A stretch of 64,000 bases of DNA from Scenedesmus sp. ARA3 (taxonomy: Eukaryota > Chlorophyta > Chlorophyceae > Sphaeropleales > Scenedesmaceae): the NCBI GenBank assembly GCA_004335835.1, contig RWJK01001051.1, forward strand, positions 14,686 to 78,685. The letters are read 5' to 3'. Positions within the stretch are counted from its first letter, which is position 1. Each line of letters begins with the position of its first letter. The notes beneath the pieces were generated by a model, which saw nothing but the letters and a program-made list of their open reading frames with translations, made no database searches and had not been told where the DNA came from. The translations under genes were made by a program, and so were the position numbers. Below are positions 38,813 through 49,400 of this stretch, one piece after another.

Positions 38813-39846
38813 CAACAGCAGCAGCAGATGACCCTGTTTATGATCTGTCGAACCAGCTGGGTGATGTCAGCTTGGACCCACTGCAGCAAGCAGCAGGCAG
38901 GGTCAGCAACAGCAGCAGCAGCATTAGTACAGCCAAGCAGCAGCAGCCTGAGAGCAGGCCACAGCAGCAGCAGCAGCCACAGCAGCAGCGGGCAGCACCC
39001 AATCTGGTTGCAGGTTCATCGCAGCTAGCTGCTGATGCAGTAGCTGGCAGAGGAAAGGCAGCTGGCGTTGCATCAGCACAGCACATCACAACAGCAGTGC
39101 CAGGGCCGGCAGCGGCAGCACCGCAAGTTAACACAGCTGCACAAGCTTCGCAGCAGCAGGCCGCGACCGCACCAGCAGCAGCAGCAGCAGCAGGGAGAGC
39201 AAAGGGTACTGCTGCTCCAGTTGCTGATGTTACGTACACGACGGCAGCTGCCAGCAGCAACATGCAAAGCTCTGCTGCTGCTGCAGCGCCGTCTGTGCTG
39301 CAGAACTGGCGGGGCAGCCTGAACCCCATCTTCATGTACAACAGGCCTGGCAGCAGCAGCAGTGTACCTGCAAAATCAGCAGTGACAGCTGCAGTACAGG
39401 CTACCGCACAGCAGCAGCAGCAGCATGTGCCGTCAGCAGCTGTTCCTGCAGTGCCAGCAGCCATGATGGCAGCACTGCAGCAGGCACAGCAAGGCAACAG
39501 CACGGCGATAATGGAGCAGCAAGGGGCGCAGATGTCCCAGCGGGCACCATCTGCAGCAGCTGCTGCCAATGCCAGCTGCACAGCTGGTGTGACTGCTGCA
39601 GGTGCCAAGGCAGTAGCAGGCATGTCAGGGCCGGTTGCGAGTAATGCAGCAAGCAGCAGCAGCAAGCCACGGAGCCGCAAGAAGTGCATCGTGTGCATGG
39701 AGCGGCTGCGTGAGGTGCTGCTGCTGCCCTGTCAACACCTGATGCTGTGCAGTGGGTGTGCTGAGCAGTTGGAGGGCAGGGGAGCACTGGACAGCTGCCC
39801 CTACTGCAGGCAGACCTGCAGCCAGCGCGTGCGCGTGCACCAGTAA
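33275..39846 (+). CDS. ANR6: ankyrin-repeat RING-finger protein, putative E3 ubiquitin ligase (1328 aa model)
   Basis: Exons: 33275-34477, 34843-35121, 35524-36021, 36306-36539, 37095-37169, 37597-37645, 37915-38129, 38413-39846. All are GT-AG and in phase. The start is the first ATG in the open frame; translation could begin further upstream if a missed exon exists. Residues 1-401 include ELLGLSHAFVKL (matching ANR5 ELFKLLPGFGLL), poly-Ser and poly-Ala tracts, and the end VKFWSPAAVDFPPDL. Ankyrin repeats fill about 402-851 (CSALHYAAAGHKAALV, LLTPLHLACLG, DTPLAYAAAAGA, VVRMLIAAGANVNAAQ, DAGADFATFV). The last exon has SSFYEGRLTTAEK, DALAAEIDALG, NWRGSLNPIF and a RING from about residue 1276 with all C3HC4 ligands. 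Intron 4 carries an unusual GTAC-rich repeat. Confidence 0.85.
34491..34559 (+). repeat. (CAG)3-TAG-(CAG)19 microsatellite after the ANR6 exon 1 donor
   Basis: CAG units run from 34491 with one TAG variant at 34500-34502 and then 19 perfect units. The tract starts 13 nt into the intron. Confidence 0.9.
35122..35190 (+). repeat. TGATC/TGATA simple repeat at the ANR6 exon 2 donor
   Basis: gtgatctgatctgatctggt and related TGAT units start exactly at the donor GT, with no CAG content. As with the repeat after ANR5 exon 4, it appears seeded by the donor sequence. Confidence 0.8.
36720..37345 (+). repeat. GTAC-rich diverged repeat in and around ANR6 intron 4
   Basis: Variants of ccagttgtactgccaagctg recur so that about 18 GTAC tetramers lie in roughly 620 bp, in two clusters (36730-36950 and 37275-37345) on either side of the 75-nt exon. 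GTAC is palindromic. A small related cluster is in the matching ANR5 intron (29125-29160). Confidence 0.8.
37730..37780 (+). repeat. Degenerate copy of the ANR6 49-nt micro-exon
   Basis: gctgtgaggggcaagctgga recurs about 130 nt after the micro-exon (37597-37645). It has an in-frame tag and a gtgggt donor, so it is a dead duplicate. Confidence 0.75.
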
Positions 39847-40782
39847 CGCAAAAAAAACATCGCCGTTTAGGCAGCGACAGTTCAGTACGACCAGCACGAC
39901 GGCACTTAAATTCAAATGTCGACAGGCGCTGGTGACGTAACATGTTCGACGTTGGGCACGCCGGTGGAAATGCTTAACTAGAACACGTTCATGCAAGTGA
40001 ACTACAGAATAACGTTTCGACTTGGTTCGCTGCTGTCGCAGTAACCCTAAGATCGGTGTGCGGGCTATTGGTACCACGGGTGACAGGTTTGCTCAGCCAG
40101 TGGCGATCTGCATGCGATGCGTAACAAGGTCCACCAGACATCAAAGCTTTGAAACGTTATCGAGGCTCGCTGTTGCAGGTGGCGAACGCAGGCGTGCAGC
40201 GAGGGTCACCAGTTTCGACAGTAGAAGCACAGCAACCCAAACAGCAGCTTCAGCGTCCCAGTGCACTCAATGCTGTGAGGTATCGTATCCAGAGACTTCG
40301 GTATGTGCACCACAAATGCATGCTGTTGCTGGCAGCACATCATTTCTTGCACCTGAAAACAAGCAGCAGGACCAGCAGCAGCACCAGTGACAGCAGCTTC
40401 AGCAGCAGCAGCTCATGCTGGAAGGCAGTTGCACATCTATCACCTTTTCAGCATAGTGGCCTGATTCAAAATTTGATGTGACAGCTCTACAAGTTCATGT
40501 GACACAGGCAACGAGTGTCAGTGCTGCCAACCATGCATCGTGCTCTGCCAAGTGTGCTGTCCTGCAACCCTCCTCATGCCCTGCAGGACTGTTGTAGGCC
40601 TTGCTGTGGCAGCAGTGTGCCCACTAGTTGCTCAAATAAGGCACTAGCCACAGGCACAGCAGCAGCAGCAAGACAGCAGCAGCAGTGTTAGCCGCGGCAT
40701 GTGGTGACACCAGGGGACCTGTGGAGTGCTGCTGTCACTTTCCTGCAAGCAAGCGGCTGCTGCAGGCACGTTTCCTGCAAGC
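39847..40782. other. Intergenic region ANR6-ANR7
   Basis: No complete gene is supported. The last about 60 nt read as the same Ala/Pro repeat (TFPAS) seen in ANR8, partly in a different frame, so this may contain the decayed N-terminal exon of ANR7. Confidence 0.45.
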
Positions 40783-40929
40783 ATGGCTTCAGCAGCTGAG
40801 GGAGTGGCAGCTGCTGGGCAGCAGCAGCAGGATGGCCTGCAAGCTTGGGAGGTTGCTGAGGCGGGGTGCAGGCTGAAGTTCTGGAGTGCATGCAGCATAG
40901 AGCGGCTACAGCCGGTAGAGGTGAGTACT

Positions 40930-41026
<97 letters not shown>

Positions 41027-44000
41027 GGTGTGGTAGCAGCAGGGCGTTCAACCTCTTGGCAGCTGGGAGTTGTGTTGCTGCTGTTTCTGTGCTGCTGCGC
41101 ATCTGTGGTTCAATGGTTGACTGTGCACAGCCAACTGGCCACGGTGGCTGGCCTACATGCATGTTGCTTGACTGCCTTTCATGACTGCAATTTGAGGCCA
41201 TCAGTGTTCCTTGTCTGCTGCGGCTGCTGCTGCTGATGTTGCAGGAGGCCACTGCAGAGGAGCTGAAAATGATCCAGCGTCTAGAACTGCACACCACCTA
41301 CAACTCGCACGGCTGCACCGCGCTGCACTACGCTGCAGCAGCGCACAAGCCCAAGCTGGTGGCCCAGCTGCTGCAGCTGGGAGCTGGTGTCAATTGGATA
41401 ACAAGGAAGCAAGTCGGCCTCGGGCCCCTGCACCTGGCATGTTTGGGGTGTGTGAAGAGTGACCAGCACATGAAGGAGCTGCTTGATGCTTCAAAGTACA
41501 TATACAGCTTACTGGTGAGCTGCTGTGGTACAAGCAACATCAACAAAACATAGCTTGTGTTACTTTGTGTTGGACAGCAGTGGTCAGGGGTGGTCAGCAT
41601 GTATGCTGCAGCCTTGCATGTTGTGCGCGCATTGACAGTAAACAATAAGCAGCGTTGCCGTGACTGCGTGTGCCGCTGACTGCTGTTGTTTGCAGATTCA
41701 ATCAACTTGCATGGGCGCCTGTCATATGTTTCGGCTCTTGCAAAGATGTGTGCTCCAAGGTCGGCGTACCAGCTGCAGGCATAATGCCTTGCACAGTGCT
41801 TGCAAGTGAGTCCATGCTGCTGCTGCTGCAGAATGGCGCAGATGTGAACAAGCCCAGGACAATAGATGCTGCGCGGCCGCTTGACGTTGCTACTGGCAGG
41901 GCCCACCCGGAAGTGGCCTGCCTGCTGCTGGAGCACGGAGCTGAGGTGAGCTTGCTTTGCAGCTGGCAGCAGCAGCAGCAGCAGCAGCAGCATTGCTATG
42001 CTGTATCCGCTGGCGTCTCTCCAAGCTGCTCCGTGTGCACAGCGGTACGCGCATGACCGTGGCACTGTGCTGCCTTGCTCGGACTTGTCAGTTCACAGCT
42101 GCTGTCACCCCTGCCGCACGGTACAGTGTCATGTCAGCACGCGTTTTGCATGCTGGCTTGCCGACGCCACTCACAAGCGTACTTACAGGCAAACAGAGCT
42201 CCAGAATTCCCATGGCGATGGCCATTGTGCTAGCTGCACTGCAGTACTCCTGTTTCTATTCATATATGTATGCTGTCACTGGAACACGCAGGTGCTGCCA
42301 GGGCCATCATGGCATGAGGTGTACCAGCGTCACAGACGAGGATGGTTTTTTTTCCGTTCGTACCACTTCTCATACCTGTACGCTGTCGCCCCACATGCAG
42401 GTGCTGCCAGGGCCATCATGGTAGAGGTGTACCGCAATGCCAGCATCACAGACGATGTTTTTTTGTTGCTTGCACTGCTTCTCACACCTGTACGCTGCTG
42501 CCACACATGCAGGTGCTGCCAGGGCCATCATGGCATGAGGTGTACCGCAATGCCAGCATCACAGACGCCAATGTTTTCAGTTTTGTTCGTACAGATTTCT
42601 CATACGTGTACGCTGCCGCCACACACGCAGGTGCTGCCAGGGCCATCATGGTATGAGGTGTACCGCAATGTCAGCATCACAGACAATGACGTCATGGGGA
42701 TGGCCTCGCACCCTGTCAGGCTGCTGCCGCTTGCAATGACTGCTCTGGCGTCGAAAAGCGCTGCAGCAACTCGCCTGGTGGAGCTGCTGCTGCTGCGGGG
42801 AGTGCCACTGGAGGCTGAGTGGCCTGACACAGGCGAGACAGCGCTCAGCATGGCAGTCAAGCTGAACGATGCGCAGGTGGGTAGGCTGCGGATGCAGTTC
42901 TAGCATGTTTGCAGCACAGCAGTGGTGGCTGCACCTGATCCTGGGCAAGACAGCGCTCAGCATGGCTGTCAGGCTGAATGATGCGCAGGTGGGTTGGCTG
43001 CTAGTGCTGATGTATAATTATTAGGCTACCAAGGTAGCAGCTGCCGTTTGCCATGGTTCATGGTTAGAAGTGTGTAGTGGGTGTCTTGCCCAGCCTCAGG
43101 TTCCGCTGTTTAGAGTTGTGCAGCCTGATTCTGGCGAGACAGCACTCAGCATGGCAGCCAGGCTGGGGGATGCGCAGGTGGGTAGGCTGCGTGCCATGCA
43201 GTGCGTGGGTGTTTGTGTTTTTGTTTGAACAGTAACTTGCGGCTCATGCCTCTCATTTCAGCCTATGACACCACATTCTTTTGACCTCTCATCCTGTTTC
43301 AACGCACCAAGACCTCAACTTGCTCTGCGTTACCTCGCCATCACAGCGCGTGTCCCCTGCTGCCATGTGCCTGCTGGTGCTGTCTGGTGCAGGCGGTGCG
43401 GCTGCTAGTTGCTGCTGGCGCCAACTTGAATACAGTGCGGAGAGGCGAGATCCGCTGGACACCTGTGGTGAGGCTTTCGGCTAAAGCATGCTCTACTGCT
43501 TCTCTGCCAACCTTTCCAGATGTTGCTGTTCATGCTCTGCTGGTGCTTTGCTGCTTCAGCCAAGCACTGGCGGTGTGAGCTGGCGGCTGTGTTGAATGTT
43601 GCAGTGCGGCTGATGCGTGCGCTGCTGTTGTACTTTTATCAGCATTGCTACTAGGCAGCACCTGGGTATGCCATGCTTACAACAGTAGAAGCATTTGTCA
43701 GCAGCTGCAGGGCAGGACAGGCTGTGTTGGATTTCATACGCCTGACCGTGCAACACAGCCAGCACAGTGTCACGCCAGCACAACAGGATTTCAACAGCAC
43801 TGCATACACATTTATGCTGCGCAAGACTAATGGCTGACCAATGTGTGGTGCTGCTCTTGCTGCGGTGCATTGCTTGTACTGCTGCTGGTGCTGTTGCTGC
43901 TGCTGCTGCTGCTGCTAGGCTGATGCAGCAACTGAAGGCAAGCTGGAGATACTGCAGATACTGCTAGGTGCGTGGCTAAAGCCCTGCTAAAAATCATCCC

Positions 44001-45111
44001 ACCATGTTGCCGCATGTGGTAGTATGCTGCCTTGCTCATATAAACGAGTCACACGGTTGTGGAAGGCCTTATCGTCCGTCCAACCCCTGCAAATGCATAT
44101 ATCTGCTCAAGGTGTTGCGACCTGGTCAACATTGGGTCAAATCTGGGTCAACTGTGGTCAAAGTTTGGTCGATCTCTAGGTGAACCGAACGTTTGTTGTT
44201 GTGGTGTTCACAACACAGCTGTTGCTTATGTGCTCACCCTACACGCTTGACAACAACTCTGCTTGCTGCTGCTTGCAGACGCTGGGGCTGACTATGCATC
44301 ATTTGAGAATGTCTACACCGGATACGATCTGGTGCAGACAGCAGCAAACTCTGGCCATTTTGAGGCGGTGGTCAAGCTGGTGGAGGCGGGCGCCAGCTGG
44401 CGGCTGGCACGCGGGCAGCCGCGGTCTGTGGCAGGCAGCGTGTACTACGTGCCTGAGATACTGAGGCTGCAGTGTAACAGCGGCACAGGAATGAAGGTGA
44501 GGGGTGTGCTTGCACACCTGCTGGGTTTGGAATTGAACCTCTTAGTGCCCCTTGACTGAGCTACTGCCTGTTGTGTCTGATTGGGGATGAAGTCAGGCCG
44601 TCAACACCAGTCGGAATTGCTTCAAACTAGGTGCTGGCAGGAAACAGCAGTCACACAGCTACAGCTGTCGTGGCAGCTTGGTCTTGCTTTTGGCCGTCAG
44701 CTCAGCTAGTGTGGCTGAGTTGATCATGTCAGATCACAGATCAATCAATTTGCGCCTGTTGCCTGTTGCCTGCTCGCTGCTCATGCATTCTGCACGCGTA
44801 TGCTGCCTGCACACACTGCCATGTTGTCTGTCTTGCAGCTGAGCTTCGTTGAGGGCCGGCTCAAGTTGGCAGAGAAAGTGGCAAAGCAGCGCAGGGACGC
44901 AAAGGCGGCAGCAGCAGCAGCAGCAGCGCCAGGCAGCGACACTGAAACTTCAAACACGCAGCAGGCAGCACCTGCTGCAGTAGACCTGGATGCATTGGCA
45001 GCAGAGATAGAGGCAATGGGAGGCAGCAGCAGCAGCACAACAACAGCCCCAGACGGCAGTGGCGGCAGCAAGAAGAGCAAAAAGCAGGAGAAACTGAAGA
45101 AGCAGCGAGCC

Positions 45112-45143
<32 letters not shown>

Positions 45144-45706
45144 CAGTGCCGCGAACAGCAGCAGAGAGGCTTCAGAAGATGGGGAAGAACCAGCAGCTGC
45201 TGATGGTGACCACCTGTCAGAACTGCTGGGCGATGTCAGCTTGGAGGCACTGCAGCGGTTAGCAGGCGGGGCCGGCGGCAGCAGCAGCACTGCCGCCAAG
45301 CAGCAGCAGACCAAGCAGCCAGACAAGCGTCAAGAGCAGGCAAAGCACCAGCAGCTGCAGCGGCGGCAGCAGCAAGACGTGACGCAGCAGCAGCAGCAGC
45401 AGCAGCAGCCAGACAGCACATCAAATGGGGACTCCCTAGACGTGTTGCTGTCGCATACAACGCTGCTGCAGCAGCTAACACGTCAGCAGCAGACGCGGCA
45501 GCAGGAGCAGGCAGCAAAACGGCAGCAAGAGCAGCTGCAGCAGCAGCAGCAGCAGCAGCAGCAGCTTGTTCCTGCAACTTTACCACAGCTGCCAGCACGC
45601 ATCGTGCCTAGATCCGCAGCAGTCCCACAACCTGTTGCGCTGCACCCTGCTGCAGTACAGCAGGCTGCAGCAGCTGCTTCTTCAGGCAGTACCAGCGCCA
45701 ACTCAG

Positions 45707-45753
<47 letters not shown>

Positions 45754-46208
45754 GCGGCCTCTCCTGCAAGCCTTCCTCGACCAGCATCAGCAACAGCAGG
45801 AGGAGCAGCAGCGCCGTCTGGCCTGCAGAACTGGCGGGGCAGCCTGAACCCCATCTTCATGTACAANNNNNNNNNNNNNNNNNNNNNNNNNNNNNNNNNN
45901 NNNNNNNNNNNNNNNNNNNNNNNNNNNNNNNNNNNNNNNNNNNNNNNNNNNNNNNNNNNNNNNNNNNNNNNNNNNNNNNNNNNNNNNNNNNNNNNNNNNN
46001 NNNNNNNNNNNNNNNNNNNNNNNNNNNNNNNNNNNNNNNNNNNNNNNNNNNNNNNNNNNNNNNNNNNNNNNNNNACGTGCTGCTGCTGCCCTGCAAGCAC
46101 CTGGTGCTGTGCAGTGGGTGTGCTGAGCAGTTGGAGGACAGGGGAGCACTGGACAGCTGCCCCTACTGCAGGCAGGCCTGCAGCAAGCGCGTTCGCGTTC
46201 ATCAGTGA
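40783..46208 (+). CDS. ANR7: ankyrin-repeat RING-finger protein, truncated ankyrin region and an assembly gap
   Basis: Exons: 40783-40920 (LKFWSACSIERLQPVE end), 41245-41514, an exon ending 41945, 42631-42876, 43393-43467, 43919-43967, 44279-44496, 44839-46208. The exon ending at 41945 keeps only its last part (LLLLQNGADVNKP to LLLEHGAE); the PLHLLACW half is missing and its acceptor is unresolved (a phase-compatible one is at 41759). The 5' end is uncertain: the ATG at 40783 gives only 46 N-terminal residues, and a true first exon like that of ANR8 was not found. The last exon has LSFVEGRLKLAEK, DALAAEIEAMGG, poly-Gln and NWRGSLNPIF, then 208 Ns, then NVLLLPCKH to CPYC and a TGA at 46206-46208. 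The first RING cysteines lie in the gap, and the two sides are out of frame, so the gap length is probably wrong. Confidence 0.65.
40933..41025 (+). repeat. Perfect (CAG)31 microsatellite at the start of ANR7 intron
   Basis: Thirty-one uninterrupted CAG units begin 12 nt after the donor of the exon ending 40920. This is the longest pure trinucleotide run in the window. A CTG-rich stretch (41215-41237) precedes the acceptor of the same intron. Confidence 0.95.
42292..42630 (+). repeat. Three upstream copies of the start of ANR7 exon 5
   Basis: gcag followed by gtgctgccagggccatcatgg starts at 42292, 42401, 42513 and, as the true exon, 42631 (spacings 109, 112 and 118). Each copy keeps an acceptor and encodes VLPGPSWHEVY or a variant. 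The second has an in-frame tag right after PSW. Confidence 0.85.
42930..43179 (+). repeat. Two downstream copies of the end of ANR7 exon 5
   Basis: Fragments encoding GKTALSMAVRLNDAQ (ending 42989) and GETALSMAARLGDAQ (ending 43179), each with a gtgggt donor, follow the exon end at 42876. The exon therefore has extra copies of both its ends. Confidence 0.8.
45867..46074. other. Gap of 208 Ns in the ANR7 last exon
   Basis: The reading frame before the gap (ending at Met-Tyr of the NPIFMYN motif) and after it (Asn-Val of the RING) differ. In ANR3 and ANR5 the matching distance is about 600 and 250 nt, so 208 is likely an estimate. Confidence 0.95.
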
Positions 46209-46478
46209 AGCAATACTTTGTGAACATCGACTTTGTTGTTAATCAATGTGTCAATGAACGAGGTTAGCACCAGAGACTAAAACACAAAAGGACAAACTGT
46301 ATCGTGATACGCAGCCTGACTGAGCCTGGATCTGCCTAGTTATTTTTCTTGATGGTCAGGCACCTGGTTATATATTCTTTACTTTGCCTCCTTGTACGTG
46401 AGGCCCCTAAACGCCGACATGCCTCCAAGGTCATAGTTCACGACACCTGCACAGCAACAGCAATAGCTGGATAGACCG
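46209..46478. other. Short intergenic region ANR7-ANR8
   Basis: Only 270 nt separate the ANR7 stop from the ANR8 start codon. Nothing specific is seen. Confidence 0.4.
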
Positions 46479-49400
46479 ATGGATACAATCATCAACTCAA
46501 CATTAGCTGTAGGCCTCGGGGGTTTGCTGCTGCTGATGCTGTCAGGTAACCGCTGCAAGTGCATACAGTTACCTGTAGCCCTACCTCGGTTGATAGATGG
46601 CAGCACAGCAAGAGTCCCGCCTTGTGATAGAGCAACCAGCGAGAAAAGCAGCAGAATCAGCAGCTTATGCTCGGATGCGCTACACGCGACTGCATGGGGC
46701 CCTGCTGCCAGGCTGAGGATGACAGCACTCACTTGTGTACCTGCTGCCTGCGGCAGCCAGTGCAACGCTAGCAGCACAGGGCATACCGGGAGTCGAACAG
46801 GCTGGCTGGCACACCTGTTGGCACAGCCGGGGCTGCTGAATCAAATGCACAAACGGGGCTGCCAGATCAGCAACAACAGCAGACAGTGCCACAGTGACAC
46901 ATTGCAGGAGTGTCCTCCTGCAGGCGCATCTACACAGGTGTGTGCATAGCTATGTGGCAAGCTGCCCTGCAGACATGTTGTCAACCTAATGAGGCAGCGA
47001 TGTGAGTGCTGCTTGTTTTGCTTTGTGCTTTGCAGGGTATGTCATCCTGCGACTCTTCACAAGCATAAGGGAGGAACAGCAGGTGGCACAGCGCCTACAA
47101 GGATGCTTTCAGGAAGCTGGGTTTGTGCTAGTTGCTGCGGGCACTGTGCCGGCAAGCATGTCTTCAGCAGCTGTGGGCAAGGCAGCTGCTGCGGACACCA
47201 CTCCTGCAAGCACGCCTGTAGCAGGAGCTGCGGGAAGGGCAGCTGCAGCACCAGCAGCTGAGGGCGTGGCGGTTGCTGCGAGCGCCATTCCTGCAAGTGT
47301 GTCTTTCGCAGCTACGGGCAAGGCAGCTGCTGGCGACACCACTCCTGCAAGCACGTCCGTAGCAGCAGCTGCAGGCAAGACAGCTGCAGCACCAGCAGTT
47401 GAGTATGTGGCAGTTGCTGCGGGCACTGTGCCGGCAAGCGTGTCTTCAGCAGCTGCAGGCACTTCAGCTGCTGCGGGCACCATTCCTGCAAGCATGCCAG
47501 CACCAGCAGCTAAGGGTATGGCGTCTGCAGGCGCAACTCCCGCAAACATGTCATTAGCAGCTGAGGGTGTGACAGCGCCTGCAGGCACTGGTCCTGCAAG
47601 CGTGTCTTCAGCAGCAGCTGTGGATGTGGCAGGTGCAGGCACCACTCCTGCAAGCATGCTTTCAGCAGCTGTGGGTGTGGCAGCTGCTGCAGGCACCGTA
47701 CGTGCAAGCTTGCTTGCAGCAGCAGCTGAGGGTGCGGCAGCTGTTGCAGGCACCGCTCCTGCATGCGCACCTGCACCAGCAGCTGAGGGCACGTCTTCAG
47801 AAGGCATGTCTTCAGCACGCTGCTGGCTGGACAGTGTTGAGGACAGCGAGGACTATGGTTTGGGAGGTGATGAGGATGATAGGGAGGCCAGCAGCGGCAG
47901 CCGGGAGACGGATAGTAAGGGTGGGGGTGTGACACCGCCTGCAGGCACCACCCCTCCTGCAACCATGCTTGCAGCAGCAGCTGTGCTTGTGGCAGCTGCA
48001 GGCACCTTTCCTGCAAGCATGCCATCAACAGCTGAGGGTGCGGCAGCTGCTGCAGGCGCTGTTCCTGCAAGCACACCTGCAGCAGCAGCTGAGGGCATGT
48101 TTTCAGCAGGCACATCTTCAGCGCGCAGCGGGCTGGACAGTGCTGAGGACAGCGATGATAAGTTTTTTGATAGTTTCGGGTGTGATGAGGATGATGGGGA
48201 GGGCAGCAGCGGCAGCTGGGAGACGCATAGGGAGGGTGGGGGTGTGACAGCGCCTGCTGGCACTGCTCCTGCAAATGTATCAGCAGCAGCAGCTGAGGGT
48301 GTGACACCGCCTGCAGGCACCGCTCCTGCTGCTGCAGCGGGAGTATTAAGTGCGCCTTCAGCAGCAGCTGAGGGTGTGACAGGGCCTGCAGGCACCGCTC
48401 CTGCAAGTGAGTCTCTGTCAGCCCAGCGTGTGGCACCTGATACACGCTTTGTGTTTACAAGCATGCCTTCAGCAGCTGAGGGCGTGGCAGCTGCCGGGCA
48501 GGCGCAGCAAGCAACCCTCGCAACGTATACTGCTGAGGAGGAGGAGTGCAGCAAGAAGTTCTGGTCGCCGTCCAGCATAGAAGAGCTGCAGTTGGTCGAG
48601 GTGGGTATGCAACACCAGCTACAGCTCACGCAGGAAGATGCAACACAGCAGCAGCAAACGCAAGTGACGTCTTCCGTGCTGGGCTTTGCCTTGCCGTCTT
48701 TGTGTGAGCTATGGCAGTCAACAGCACGGATCATGCCTTCTTTTGCAGCTGTTGCTGCTGCTGTTGCTGCTGCTTCTGCAGTCATTCTTGTCAAGTACCT
48801 CTGATGAGTAGTCAACACAGTTGATGCTTGTGAACGCCTGATCACTTGCACACGTCAGGCCAATAATGGAGGCATCCTTTTGTCCGGTGCCGCTGTTGCT
48901 GCTTCTGCGTACTGCAGGAGGCCACTGCAGAAGAGCTGGCCATCATCCAACGTCTACAGCTGCACACCCACGGCGGCAGCAGCGGCTGCACTGCACTGCA
49001 CTACGCTGCAGCAGCGCACAAGCCCAAGCTGGTGGCGCAGCTGCTGCAGCTGGGCGCTGACCCCAATGCCGCAACAAAGACAGACGTTCGCCTCCGCCGC
49101 TGCATCTGGCGTGTGTGGGGCGTGTCAAGAGTAACCAGCAGATGAAGGAGCTGCTTGACGCTGCGGGGCTCTTGCTCAACCTTGCGGTGAGCTTTTGCAG
49201 TGGACATAAAAGCAAGCGAGGAAGAATGCGGGGGACAGCACTGTTTAGGGGTCATATGGGTCCATGCCCAACCTTGCAATGGTTGCTGCGCATAATGCCG
49301 TCATCTCTTGACTGCTTCGTTACTTGCAGATTAAGGGGTACAGTTTGTAGAGAAGTGTTTTGTGTCAAGCACGTCTGACCTGTTATGAGCAAAGTTTTAT

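Noticed and set aside
42292..42660. Regularly spaced repeats that superficially resemble a CRISPR array
   Set aside because: The repeats are copies of an exon start with its 3' splice site in a eukaryotic gene, spacers are also similar to each other, and no cas genes are present.
48749..48804. Hydrophobic AAVAAAVAAASAVILV end of the open frame after ANR8 exon 2
   Set aside because: It lies beyond the conserved donor at 48600/48601, and its codons come from the CTG-rich tail of the intron, so it is probably not translated.
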